The position numbers were made by a program, and so were the translations under genes. The notes below the pieces were generated by a model. That model did no database searches, was not told the origin of the DNA, and worked only from the letters and a program-made list of their open reading frames with translations. Of a stretch of 64,000 nucleotides of DNA, positions 16,277 to 25,185 are shown piece by piece. The DNA is from Massilia phyllostachyos. GTDB lineage: Bacteria; Pseudomonadota; Gammaproteobacteria; Burkholderiales; Burkholderiaceae_D. Where the stretch lies: contig NZ_JAJNOC010000006.1 of assembly GCF_021044825.1 (NCBI RefSeq), positions 124,001 through 188,000 of the forward strand, in the 5' to 3' direction. Positions within the stretch are counted from its first letter, which is position 1. Each line of letters begins with the position of its first letter.

Positions 16277-18363
16277 CAGAACACGAAGCGCAGTCCCGCC
16301 GTGATGTTACGGCCCGGGAGCGGCGCCGCTTCCTTGATGAAGGAGGTGTGGCTGAAGGCCAGTTCGTCGGTCAGGTTGTTGATGCGGGCGTAGAGTTGCG
16401 CCGGCACGCCGCCGATGCGGGTCGTGTAGTGGCCACCCAGGTTCACCATATTGTAGCCACCGGTCGTGCCCTCGAATTCCGCCACCCGGTCCTGCTTGCC
16501 GACCCGGACCACTTCCACCATGCCGTGCCAGGCCTGCCAGTCCGCATTCACGCGCGCGCCGATGCGGTGGGCCGGGATGCGCGGGATGTTGCGGCTGCCC
16601 TCCTCGCCCTTGTCGAAGCGCGCCCGCACCATGTCGCCGAACAGCGTGCCCTCGACCATGTTCGAGAACTTGTGGCGCACCTCGCCTTCCAGGCCGGTGA
16701 AGACCGCGTCGCGCTGGGCGTACTCCACCAGCTGGAAGCCTTCATGGTTGTCCAGCGTGCGCGCATAGATATAGTTGTCGACCTTGTTGTGGAAGGCGCT
16801 CAGCGAGAAAGTGGTGTCGCCTTCGAACTTGCGCAGGGTGACGTCGATGTTGTTCGAGGTTTCCTTGCCCAGGTCCTGGTTGCCGACCTCGTAGGTCGCG
16901 GTGGCCAGGTGCACGCCGTCCGCGTACAGCTCTTCGGAAGTCGGCAGGCGATGGCTGCGCGCGACGCCGGCGCGCAGCGAGTACTGGGGCTGGAACTTCC
17001 ACACCGCGCCCAATGCCACCGAGGTGCCGCGCGCGTCGGTGTCGCGTGCGCTCGCGCTGTCGACCTTGATGTCCTGCCATTCATGGCGCGCGCCCGCCTC
17101 GAAGCGCCAGTTATCGAGCTTGTATTCCTCGGTGATGAAGGCCGCGTGTTTCCTGGTGACGGTCGGCGGCACATAGGCTTCCTCGCCGACGGTGTTGAAA
17201 TCACGGCGCGTGGTCTGCAGGCCGAACACGCCGCGCACGCCACCGACTGGCGCGTGTTCCATCTCGACGCGCACGTCGTGGCCCTTGTTCAGGAAGCTGG
17301 TGGCGACCACGCCCTCCTCCAATTCATCGTGACGGTAGTCGGTGAACGATGCGCGCAGGCGCGCCTTGGTGATGCCGGCCATCGGATTGCGGTACTCGCC
17401 GCGCACGTCCCAGCGGTCGCTGTCGAGCTTCACGACCGGCACCTCTTCGCCGTGTTCGTGCTCATGCTCGTGGTCGTGGCCTTCCTCTTCCTCTTCATGC
17501 CCATGCCCGCCGCAGTGCAGGTGGTCTCCATGCGGGTGGCAGCTCTCGAATTCGTGGTTGTGGCCCGGGATGCCGTACTCGGTGCGCTCCTTGGTGTAGG
17601 CCGCACCGATATAACCGCGCTCGCCCACCCACGACAGGCCGACCGTGCCGCTCTCGGTCTCCTTGTAGCTGCCGTTGACGCGGCGGCCTTCATCCCAATC
17701 CTTGCCGACGCGGTAGTCCCCCGCATCGCGCTTCACGCCTTCCGCATGCACCGCGATATTGCCCGCGCCGCCGGTAATTTCGAACGCGCCGGTCTTCTCG
17801 CGCGCCACCGAGTTGGCGCGCAGTTCCATGCTGCCCTCGACCGGTTTGGCCGGCATCTGCGTCGGGATCTTGCGGTCCAAGATATTTACCACGCCGCCCA
17901 CCGCGCCGCCACCATAGGCCAGCGCCGACGGGCCGCGCAGCACTTCGATGCGCTCGGCCAGGATGGGTTCGAAGCCGACCGCGTGGTCCGGGCTGATGGT
18001 CGAGGCGTCCTGCACTTCGGCGCCGTCGGACAGGATCTTCACGCGCGGGCCGTCCATGCCGCGGATCACCGGACGGCTGGCGCCGGCGCCGAAGTGGCTC
18101 GAGGTGATGCCCGGCTGGTTGGCCAGGGTCTCGCCGATGGTCGATTCGCGTGCCCGCACCAGGGCGCCGCCGGACAGCGAGGTCACCGGCGTGATCATGT
18201 CGTCCTCCAGCACGCCCAGGGTGCTGGCCGAGACCACGACGGTCGGCACGCTGTCCGGATCCGTGCTCAGGCGGCTGGAATCCGTCTGCGCGTGGACAGC
18301 GGGAGCGAAAGCAAACAGGATCGCCACGGCGAGCGGCGTGCGTTGAAGGGTGCGGACGGACAT
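16276..18363 (-). CDS. TonB-dependent outer-membrane receptor with His-rich loop (ZnuD-like)
   Basis: A 695-residue outer-membrane receptor. The signal peptide ends at AVHAQ near residue 26. The plug domain includes RGMDGPRVKILSDG near residue 101 and IEVLRGPSALAYGGGAVGG near 139, and the protein ends with Phe (NITAGLRFVF). Residues 268-305 form a loop rich in His, Glu and Cys (about 13 His), as in the zinc receptor ZnuD, which makes zinc the likely cargo. I chose the ATG at 18361-18363 because it starts a proper signal peptide; the longer in-frame start lacks one. Upstream lies a Fur/Zur-like palindrome. The MerC-like gene overlaps its stop. Confidence 0.9.
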   Translation of the reverse strand: MSVRTLQRTPLAVAILFAFAPAVHAQTDSSRLSTDPDSVPTVVVSASTLGVLEDDMITPVTSLSGGALVRARESTIGETLANQPGITSSHFGAGASRPVIRGMDGPRVKILSDGAEVQDASTISPDHAVGFEPILAERIEVLRGPSALAYGGGAVGGVVNILDRKIPTQMPAKPVEGSMELRANSVAREKTGAFEITGGAGNIAVHAEGVKRDAGDYRVGKDWDEGRRVNGSYKETESGTVGLSWVGERGYIGAAYTKERTEYGIPGHNHEFESCHPHGDHLHCGGHGHEEEEEGHDHEHEHEHGEEVPVVKLDSDRWDVRGEYRNPMAGITKARLRASFTDYRHDELEEGVVATSFLNKGHDVRVEMEHAPVGGVRGVFGLQTTRRDFNTVGEEAYVPPTVTRKHAAFITEEYKLDNWRFEAGARHEWQDIKVDSASARDTDARGTSVALGAVWKFQPQYSLRAGVARSHRLPTSEELYADGVHLATATYEVGNQDLGKETSNNIDVTLRKFEGDTTFSLSAFHNKVDNYIYARTLDNHEGFQLVEYAQRDAVFTGLEGEVRHKFSNMVEGTLFGDMVRARFDKGEEGSRNIPRIPAHRIGARVNADWQAWHGMVEVVRVGKQDRVAEFEGTTGGYNMVNLGGHYTTRIGGVPAQLYARINNLTDELAFSHTSFIKEAAPLPGRNITAGLRFVF

Positions 18364-18393
18364 GGGACGGCTTCCTCTGACGTTGAACTTCGG

Positions 18394-18415
18394 TAATGAT
18401 AGGTCATTATCATTA
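18394..18415. promoter_or_regulatory. Fur/Zur-like palindromic operator candidate
   Basis: TAATGATA-GGTCAT-TATCATTA is a perfect 8-6-8 inverted repeat, 31 bp before the receptor start, at promoter position. Its composition resembles Fur and Zur boxes. A Fur-family regulator is encoded in the same locus. Confidence 0.6.
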
Positions 18416-18455
18416 AACACGCAAACTCAACGTTCAGAAAAAGCGCATCGAAAAA

Positions 18456-19229
18456 TCAGGAAGCGTGATTCAGGGCGACGACGATCGCCACGCCGAGAAG
18501 AATCAGCAGCACCTGCGGCACCGATTCCTTCACGGTGGCGCGGCGCTGCATCTGCGGCATCAGGTCGCTGACCGCGATGTAGATGAAGCCCGAGGAGGCG
18601 AACACCAGCACGTAGGGAATCAGGCCGCTGGCGTTGTCGAGGGTGAAGTAGCCGAGCAGGCCGCCCAGCACCGACATCAGGCTACACAGCAGGTTGAAGA
18701 GATAGGCGCGCAGGCGCGAGAAGCCGGCATTGAGCAGCACGATGAAGTCGCCGATCTCCTGCGGGATCTCGTGGGCCACGATGGCGAGCGCCGTGACGAT
18801 GCCAAGCTCCGGATTGGCGAGGAAGGCGGCGGCGATCAGGATGCCGTCGGTGAAGTTGTGCATGCCGTCGCCGACCAGGATCATCCAGCCGGACTTGCCC
18901 GCCTGGTGGGCGTCGTGGCCGTGCGCGTGGTGGTGGCCGTCGCCTTCATGATGGTGCGAATGGCGCAGGATCGCCAGCTTCTCCAGCACGAAGAAGGCGA
19001 GCAGGCCGCCCAGCAGGGTCGCGAACAGGCTGCGCGGATCGGCGCCCTTGCCGAAGGCTTCCGGCAGCGCGTGCAGCAGCGAGGTGGCCAGCATGATGCC
19101 GACCGAGAGGCTGACCATGCGCTCCACCACCTTCGACAGCAGCGCGAACGAAAACACGGCAGCGCCGGTAATGCTGACGACGCCGGCGACCAGGGTCGCC
19201 AGCAGGATGGAACTCAGGATGGGATCGAT
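18456..19229 (-). CDS. ZIP-family metal transporter, apparent non-standard start codon
   Basis: An inner-membrane divalent-metal (probably zinc) importer. Signature motifs are GDGMHNFTDG in helix IV and AHEIPQEIGD in helix V, and a His-rich cytoplasmic loop (HSHHHEGDGHHH) lies between. The conventional start would be GTG at 19155-19157, which removes the first transmembrane helix. In frame upstream the sequence continues as ILSSILLATLVAGVVSITGA, a proper helix I, but no ATG, GTG or TTG occurs before the upstream stop. AGAGG stands seven bases before an ATC at 19227-19229, which I propose as start (257 residues). A sequencing error or frameshift is the alternative. Confidence 0.82.
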   Translation of the reverse strand: MDPILSSILLATLVAGVVSITGAAVFSFALLSKVVERMVSLSVGIMLATSLLHALPEAFGKGADPRSLFATLLGGLLAFFVLEKLAILRHSHHHEGDGHHHAHGHDAHQAGKSGWMILVGDGMHNFTDGILIAAAFLANPELGIVTALAIVAHEIPQEIGDFIVLLNAGFSRLRAYLFNLLCSLMSVLGGLLGYFTLDNASGLIPYVLVFASSGFIYIAVSDLMPQMQRRATVKESVPQVLLILLGVAIVVALNHAS

Positions 19230-19264
19230 TTGGATGCCTCTTGTGCTGGACTTGCATCACAGCT

Positions 19265-19284
19265 GCGAATGAGAACTCATTCGC
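19265..19284. promoter_or_regulatory. Palindrome upstream of the ZIP gene
   Basis: GCGAATGAG-AA-CTCATTCGC is a perfect 9-2-9 inverted repeat, 36 bp upstream of the proposed ZIP start. The AATGAGAA-CTCATT core resembles Fur-superfamily operators. It could serve the Fur-family regulator at 15421. Confidence 0.5.
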
Positions 19285-19347
19285 GCTGCAAACCCGACAT
19301 TGTAACCTGTCCGGCCCGACTCCTGTGCAAGCCCGCTCGGCCCGGGA

Positions 19348-20229
19348 TCAGGCGACGCCGTTCTTGGCGAACCAGTTCAGCGCCTTGCTCCAGCCATCCT
19401 TGGCATCGTCGGCGTTGTAGCTGGGACGGTAGTCGGCGTGGAAGGCGTGGCCCGAATTCGGATACACGTGGATCTGCGAGCGGCTGTTGCCCGAGTCGAG
19501 GGCCTTGCGCATGCGCTCCACCGAATCGAGCGGGATGCCGGTGTCCTTGGCGCCATACAGGCCGAGCACCGGCACCTTCAGGCCCTGCGCGACGTCGATC
19601 GGGTGCTTCGGCTGCAGCGGATTGGCCTCGCCCACCAGGCGGCCGTACCAGGCCACGCCGGCCTTGACGTTCGGGTTGTGCGCCGCGTACAGCCAGGTGA
19701 TGCGGCCGCCCCAGCAGAAGCCGGTGATGCCCAGCTTGTCGGTATTCCCGCCGCGCTGCTTGGTCCATTTGACGATGGTGTCGAGATCGTCCATCACCTG
19801 GGCGTCCGGCACTTTCGCGATGATGTTCTTCATCAGGTCCGGCATCGGGGTCCTGGTGGCGTCGCCCTGGCGCACGAACAGGTCCGGCGCCACGGCCAGG
19901 TAGCCGGCCTTGGCGAAGCGGCGCACCACGTCCTTGATGTGCTCGTGGACGCCGAAGATCTCCGAGATCACCAGCACCACCGGCAGGTTGGTGCGGTCCT
20001 TGGGCTGGGCGCGGTAGACCGGAACGTCCTGCCCGTTGACGACGACGATGTGGTCGGCGGCGTCCAGGCCATCGGTACTGGTCTGGATCTGGGTCTGCGC
20101 CACCACCGGCAGCGCCGCCACGGCGAAGCCGCTGCCGACCGCCGCCTTCAGGAAGACGCGGCGATCGACGCCGTTATCGAATGCGCTGGTGGCGAGCAGG
20201 CTTTCGCCGTCCGAAATCAGGTCTTTCAT
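19348..20229 (-). CDS. Dienelactone hydrolase family protein, exported
   Basis: A 293-residue alpha/beta hydrolase. The nucleophile is a Cys (near residue 172) in GFCWGG, the hallmark of dienelactone hydrolases; the Asp is in YGAKDTGIP and the His in NSGHAFHADYR. Residues 22-45 look like a twin-arginine signal (DRRVFLKAAVGSGFAVAALPVVA), so the folded enzyme is probably moved to the periplasm by Tat. The natural substrate is not known; no chlorocatechol genes are near. It is separated by 80 bp from the DUF4382 lipoprotein gene and transcribed in the same direction. Confidence 0.88.
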   Translation of the reverse strand: MKDLISDGESLLATSAFDNGVDRRVFLKAAVGSGFAVAALPVVAQTQIQTSTDGLDAADHIVVVNGQDVPVYRAQPKDRTNLPVVLVISEIFGVHEHIKDVVRRFAKAGYLAVAPDLFVRQGDATRTPMPDLMKNIIAKVPDAQVMDDLDTIVKWTKQRGGNTDKLGITGFCWGGRITWLYAAHNPNVKAGVAWYGRLVGEANPLQPKHPIDVAQGLKVPVLGLYGAKDTGIPLDSVERMRKALDSGNSRSQIHVYPNSGHAFHADYRPSYNADDAKDGWSKALNWFAKNGVA

Positions 20230-20310
20230 GAACGTCCTCCGAAGATGAAATGGATAGAAATAGCAACGTTATCTTATCAGTATCGGTTTTGGACGGTGCG
20301 GACCTGAATT

Positions 20311-21507
20311 TCAATTGTGCAATCTGGTCTCCAGCAGCGCGAGGTCGACGTCGTGTCGATTGGCGGCGCCGATGTCCACCTCCTCGGCGGCGCCGCCGGA
20401 CGCCTCGATCCGGTAGCTGCCGCCCGCCTCCCCGGCGCTGAACGCCAGCGGCAGCGCCTCGCTGTAGCGCGCGAACTGCGGCGCGCCCACCGGCAGCCGG
20501 TCGATGGTGTAGGCGCCGCTGGCCAGGTCCGCGCCCGCGTACTTGATGGTGACGGTCGGTCCGCCTTCGACGTGCTGCTTGGCCGCGACGAACACCGGCT
20601 CGCCGCCCGCCGCGGCCTTGTCCACCTCCCCGCCGATCGATCCGCTGGCGCCCGGCGCGAGCAGGATCGGCGCGCCCAGGGTGCTCAGCACCGTGTGGCT
20701 GGTGCTGGAAGCGACCGGCACCCCGGCCACCACGCTGGCCGCGCTGTTGTCGGCCGTGATCACCACGTCGTAGTCGCCCGGCGCCAGGCGCGACAGGAAG
20801 AATTCGCCGGTGGCCGGATCCGGCGTGGTGGCGCCGACGATGACGCCGTCCTGCTGCGCCGACACCTGCACGCCATGCCCGAGCAGCGCGGTGCTGACGA
20901 AGCCGGTGATGCCGTTGGCGGCCACCGGCACCACCTTCACCGAGGGCTTCAAGGCATACCTGCCCTTGCCGCGCGTGAGAACCGACTTGCAGGCGTCGAA
21001 GTCGAGCACGACTTCGGTCGCATGGCCGGCGCGCACCTCGAAGGCGCCGGCGAGCCGGATGCTGTCGGCGTCGCGCGTCTCCAGCGGCAATTCGCTGCGG
21101 CCGTCATGCGGGACCACGGTATGGGCCATGCCGCCCGCATCCGCGCCCAGCACCAGGCGCAACTGGGCGTAGTGCCCCGCCTCGAGCGTGGCCTGGCCGA
21201 GCGCTTCGAGCGCGCCGTTGGACAGGTTCAGGAGGTTGATCTTGCGGGCCGGATGCAGGGCGATGTCGGTCCAGCCGGCGTCGCCTTCCAGCGCAGCGGC
21301 GCTGCGGTGCACGCGCACCTTGTCGACGGTGACGTTGACGGCGTCGAAGCCGCAGGCGGGAGCATCGGTGAGGGACACGGCCAGGGTGCCGAGGGTGTTG
21401 ACCGGCGCGGGCCGCTCGCCACCAATCTCGCCGCCACAGGCAACCAGCACCGCGGCGCCGAGCAGCACGACGCCGATCAGGGCGGCGCGGGTTTCGTTTC
21501 TGAGCAT
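20311..21507 (-). CDS. DUF4382 lipoprotein
   Basis: A 398-residue lipoprotein. A hydrophobic N terminus ends in the lipobox LVAC (Cys24). Residues 40-190 fit DUF4382 (LAVSLTDAPACGFDAVNVTVDKVRVH), a domain often found in secreted lipoproteins. Residues 205-290 resemble a carboxypeptidase-regulatory-like beta-sandwich (GEFFLSRLAPGDYDVVITA), and the tail is another beta-rich segment. It probably sits in the outer or inner membrane facing the periplasm. Function is unknown; a structural or adhesion role is guesswork. Confidence 0.82.
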   Translation of the reverse strand: MLRNETRAALIGVVLLGAAVLVACGGEIGGERPAPVNTLGTLAVSLTDAPACGFDAVNVTVDKVRVHRSAAALEGDAGWTDIALHPARKINLLNLSNGALEALGQATLEAGHYAQLRLVLGADAGGMAHTVVPHDGRSELPLETRDADSIRLAGAFEVRAGHATEVVLDFDACKSVLTRGKGRYALKPSVKVVPVAANGITGFVSTALLGHGVQVSAQQDGVIVGATTPDPATGEFFLSRLAPGDYDVVITADNSAASVVAGVPVASSTSHTVLSTLGAPILLAPGASGSIGGEVDKAAAGGEPVFVAAKQHVEGGPTVTIKYAGADLASGAYTIDRLPVGAPQFARYSEALPLAFSAGEAGGSYRIEASGGAAEEVDIGAANRHDVDLALLETRLHN

Positions 21508-21646
21508 GGGATCCTTTCGTCGCGCCGTATGGACGGCGCTTGACCGGATCTTAACATTCCCTGCGGCAATTGTTACGCAGCACGGTTCAGTTGAAACATT
21601 TGCTTACGCTTTTGCACCCCATTCGCGCGTTCGACCGAGGAATGCG

Positions 21647-24421
21647 TCAATGCGCTTCCTCCCAGTTCGCGCCCACGCCGGTTTCGGCCACCAGTGGCAC
21701 CTTCAACTCCGCCACACTCGCCATCAATTCCGGCAGTTTCACACGCACCAGCTCCAGCTCCGCGTCCGGCACCTCCAGCACCAGCTCATCGTGCACCTGC
21801 ATGATCATGCGCGTGCCCAGCTTCTCGGTCTCGAGCCACCCCTGCACCGCAATCATGGCCAGCTTGATCAGGTCCGCCGCCGTCCCCTGCATCGGCGCAT
21901 TGATCGCCGCGCGTTCGGCGCCGGCGCGGCGCGGGCCGTTCGGGGAGTTGATCTCGGGGAGCCAGAGGCGGCGGCCGAACACGGTCTCGACATAGCCGCG
22001 CGCCTTGGCCGCCAGGCGCGTCTCGTCCATGTACTGCTTCACGCCGGCGAAGCGGGCGAAGTAGCGCTCGATGTAGTTCGACGCGGCGCCGCGCTCGATG
22101 CCCAGGTTCTGGGCCAGGCCGAAGGCGCTCATGCCGTAGATCAGGCCGAAGTTGATCACCTTCGCATACCGGCGCTGCTCGCTCTGCACCTCTTCCGGCG
22201 GGATGCCGAAGATCTCGGCGGCGGTGGCGCGGTGGATGTCCTCCCCTTCCGCGAAGGCCTTCAGCATCGCCGGGTCGCCCGAGATGTGCGCCATGATGCG
22301 CAGCTCGATCTGCGAATAGTCGGCCGAGACGATCACGCTGCCCGGCGGCGCAACGAAGGCCTCGCGGATGCGGCGGCCCTCGGCGGTGCGCACCGGGATG
22401 TTCTGCAGGTTCGGCTCGTTCGAGGACAGGCGCCCGGTGATCGCCACCGCCTGCGCGTAGTTCGTGTGCACGCGGCCAGTCTTCGGATTGACCATCTTCG
22501 GCAGCTTGTCGGTATAGGTCGACTTCAGCTTCGACATGCCGCGGTGCTCGAGCAGGATCTTCGGCAGCGGGAAGTCCTCCGCCAGCTTCTGCAGCACCTC
22601 CTCGTCGGTCGACGGCGCGCCGGTGGCGGTCTTCTTGATCACCGGCAGGCCGAGCTTGCCGAAGAAGATCTCGCCGATCTGTTTCGGCGAGCCGAGGTTG
22701 AACGGGCCGCCCGCCGCTTCGTAGGCCTGCTGCTCCAGCTCCTGCATGCGCGCGCCGAGTTCCCCCGACTGCTTCTGCAGCAGTTCCGCATCGATCAGCA
22801 CGCCGTTGCGCTCGATCTTCTGCAGCACTTCCATGGTCGGCATCTCGATGTTGCGGTAGATGTAGGTGAGGCCCTTGTCGGCTTCGACGTGCGGCAGCAT
22901 GGTCTGGTGCAGGCGCAGCGTAATGTCGGAATCCTCGGCCGCGTATTCGGTGGCGCGGTTCAGTTCCACCTGGTCGAAGCAGATCATGTTCGCGCCCTTG
23001 CCGCACACGTCGACGAAAGGAATCGTGGTGTAGCCCAGGTGGCGCATCGCCATGGTGTCCATGTCGTGCGGCTTGTGCGACTCGAAGACGTAGGACTGCA
23101 GCAGCGTGTCGTGCACGATCCCGGCGAGCCTGATGCCGTGGTTCTCGAAGATGTGCATGTCGTACTTCAGGTTCTGGCCCAGCTTCGGCTTGGCCGGATT
23201 CTCCAGCCACGCACGCATGCGCTCCAGGGTCTGCTCGCGATTGAGCTGGTCCGGCGCGCCCGCATAGCGGTGCGCCAGCGGGATGTAGGCGCCCTTGCCC
23301 GCTTCCACCGACAGCGAGATGCCGACCATTTCCGCCGTCATTGGATCAAGCGAGGTGGTCTCGGTATCGACCGAGGTGAGTTCCGCCGCGTCGACCAGCG
23401 CCAGCCATTTGTCCAGCTGTTCTTCAGTGAGCACCGTCTCGTACTCGCCCTTGATGATCGGCATGCCCGGCAGCGTCCCGGAGGCGCCTTCGGGGGAATT
23501 GAGCGGCGCGCCATTCGGGCCCGCGCCGCGCGCCGGCGCCACCGCGCCATCCGCGCGCGCCGCGCCGCCCAGGTCGCGCAGCATGGTCTTGAAGCCGTAG
23601 CGCTGGAAGAAGTCGCGCAGCGCTTCGGCGTCTTCCGGGCGGCCGACCAGGGTTTCCTCGAACGAGACCACGTGGTTCACCAGGTCGCAGTCGGTCTTCA
23701 CGGTGATCAGTTCGCGGCCCTTCGGCAGCCATTCGAGGGCGGCGCGCAGGTTCTCGCCGACCGCGCCGCTGATCGCATGCGCGTTCTCGATCACGCCGTC
23801 GAGCGAACCGTGCAGGGTCAGCCACTTGACGGCGGTCTTCGGGCCGCACTTGCTCACGCCCGGGACGTTGTCGACGGTGTCGCCGATCAGGGTCAGGTAG
23901 TCGATGATGCGGTTCGGCGGCACGCCGAACTTGGCGACCACGCCGGCTTCGTCGAGGCGGTCGTTGGTCATGGTATTGATCAGCATGACCCGCTCGTTGA
24001 CCAGCTGGGCCAGGTCCTTGTCGCCGGTCGAGATCACGGTCTTCATGCCGCGCGCGTAGGCCTGCACCGCCAGGGTGCCGATCACGTCGTCGGCCTCGAC
24101 GCCTTCGACCATCAGGATCGGCCAGCCCAGGTGGCGCACCACCTCGTGGATCGGTTCGATCTGCTTGCCGAGGTCTTCCGGCATCGAGGCGCGCGTCGCC
24201 TTGTATTCCGGATACAGGTCGTCGCGGAAAGTCTTGCCCTTGGCGTCGAACACGCAGGCAATGTAGGCCGCAGGAAAGTCGGCGCGCAGGCGGCGCAGCA
24301 TATTGACCATGCCGTGCATGGCGCCGGTCGGGAAACCGTCCGCGCTGCGCAGGTCGGGCAGCGCGTGATAGGCGCGATAAAGATAGCTGGAACCGTCGAC
24401 GAGCAGCAGGGTATTTTCCAT
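21647..24421 (-). CDS. polA: DNA polymerase I
   Basis: A 924-residue replication and repair polymerase with three domains. The 5'-3' exonuclease (1-290) begins LLLVDGSSYLYRAYHA and includes STGDKDLAQLV. The 3'-5' exonuclease keeps its acidic pair (SVDTETTSLDP near residue 352), so proofreading is probably active. The polymerase domain has motif A (SADYSQIELRIMAH near 697), motif B (RRYAKVINFGLIYGMSAFGL) and motif C (MQVHDELVLEVP near 875). The start at 24419-24421 is that of the family; the frame continues upstream without protein-like sequence. It is divergent from the DUF2782-like gene. Confidence 0.98.
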   Translation of the reverse strand: MENTLLLVDGSSYLYRAYHALPDLRSADGFPTGAMHGMVNMLRRLRADFPAAYIACVFDAKGKTFRDDLYPEYKATRASMPEDLGKQIEPIHEVVRHLGWPILMVEGVEADDVIGTLAVQAYARGMKTVISTGDKDLAQLVNERVMLINTMTNDRLDEAGVVAKFGVPPNRIIDYLTLIGDTVDNVPGVSKCGPKTAVKWLTLHGSLDGVIENAHAISGAVGENLRAALEWLPKGRELITVKTDCDLVNHVVSFEETLVGRPEDAEALRDFFQRYGFKTMLRDLGGAARADGAVAPARGAGPNGAPLNSPEGASGTLPGMPIIKGEYETVLTEEQLDKWLALVDAAELTSVDTETTSLDPMTAEMVGISLSVEAGKGAYIPLAHRYAGAPDQLNREQTLERMRAWLENPAKPKLGQNLKYDMHIFENHGIRLAGIVHDTLLQSYVFESHKPHDMDTMAMRHLGYTTIPFVDVCGKGANMICFDQVELNRATEYAAEDSDITLRLHQTMLPHVEADKGLTYIYRNIEMPTMEVLQKIERNGVLIDAELLQKQSGELGARMQELEQQAYEAAGGPFNLGSPKQIGEIFFGKLGLPVIKKTATGAPSTDEEVLQKLAEDFPLPKILLEHRGMSKLKSTYTDKLPKMVNPKTGRVHTNYAQAVAITGRLSSNEPNLQNIPVRTAEGRRIREAFVAPPGSVIVSADYSQIELRIMAHISGDPAMLKAFAEGEDIHRATAAEIFGIPPEEVQSEQRRYAKVINFGLIYGMSAFGLAQNLGIERGAASNYIERYFARFAGVKQYMDETRLAAKARGYVETVFGRRLWLPEINSPNGPRRAGAERAAINAPMQGTAADLIKLAMIAVQGWLETEKLGTRMIMQVHDELVLEVPDAELELVRVKLPELMASVAELKVPLVAETGVGANWEEAH

Positions 24422-24588
24422 GGGCGAAGAATCAAAAAGTGGGGTCGCAAGAGTATCCGCCATTATCGCAGAATCGGTCCGCCGCCTCCCACCCTTGCAT
24501 GCCGGACACAGCGGTGGAAATGCGCGCACTTTTCACAGAGGATGCTGCCTGTTTGTTACAATGGACTAAACGACACAAGGTGACCATC

Positions 24589-25137
24589 ATGTTGCGCACA
24601 TCTTCCCGCCTGAAACTCCTCACGCTGTCCCTGATCATTCCAGCCGGCATGGCCGCCGCCCAGCAATCGATGCCGGCGCAGCCGGGCCAGCAACCGGGTC
24701 AGCAACAGACGCAGACGCAAGTACAGCCGCAGAACCGGCAGCAGACCCAGCCGCAACAGCGCCCCAGCGAGCGGCCGCCCGAACTCGAACGCATCGAACC
24801 GGGCAGCGACACCCCGGCGACCACGATTCCGTCGAAGGAACGTACCCGCATCACCGAAAAGCGCGACAACCGCGGCCAGGTGACCGACGTCGAGGTGCAG
24901 AGCGGCCCGAGCCGCTACACCCTGAAGCCGAACACGCAGGTCGGCACCGCCCTGCCGGGCGACGCCATGAGCTCGCAGCGCGGCCCGCAGTGGACCGTCA
25001 AGGAATTTGACTTCGGCAATCCGAAGAAACAGGACACGGCCGCCCAGCCGGTCGCGCCTGCCCCGGCCCGTGCCGGCGTGCCGCCGCGCGCCGATGCGCC
25101 GCCACCGCCGCCGCTCGAACCCGTCGAGAAAAAATAA
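24589..25137 (+). CDS. DUF2782-like periplasmic protein
   Basis: A 182-residue protein with a signal peptide (LLTLSLIIPAGMAAAQQ), then a Gln/Pro-rich low-complexity stretch (30-75), a conserved-looking core (RTRITEKRDNRGQVTDVEV, SRYTLKPN) and a Pro/Ala-rich tail ending in Lys. The core and its position between polA and thrB match my memory of DUF2782 proteins in betaproteobacteria, whose function is unknown. A TACAAT box at 24557-24562 and AAGGTGA before the ATG support the start. It is probably co-transcribed with thrB. Confidence 0.78.
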   Translation: MLRTSSRLKLLTLSLIIPAGMAAAQQSMPAQPGQQPGQQQTQTQVQPQNRQQTQPQQRPSERPPELERIEPGSDTPATTIPSKERTRITEKRDNRGQVTDVEVQSGPSRYTLKPNTQVGTALPGDAMSSQRGPQWTVKEFDFGNPKKQDTAAQPVAPAPARAGVPPRADAPPPPPLEPVEKK

Positions 25138-25185
25138 ACCGTTGCCGCCCGCGTGGCGGCCTCCTTCACCTTTTGTTGCTGGCAC

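Noticed and set aside
19155..19260. Frame shift joining the ATG frame at 19257 to the ZIP gene
   Set aside because: The alternative frame is polar (Arg/His/Pro) and not a membrane helix; a non-standard start explains the data with fewer changes, though an error cannot be excluded.
21188..24583. 1131-codon plus-strand frame opposite polA
   Set aside because: Reverse-strand shadow of DNA polymerase I.
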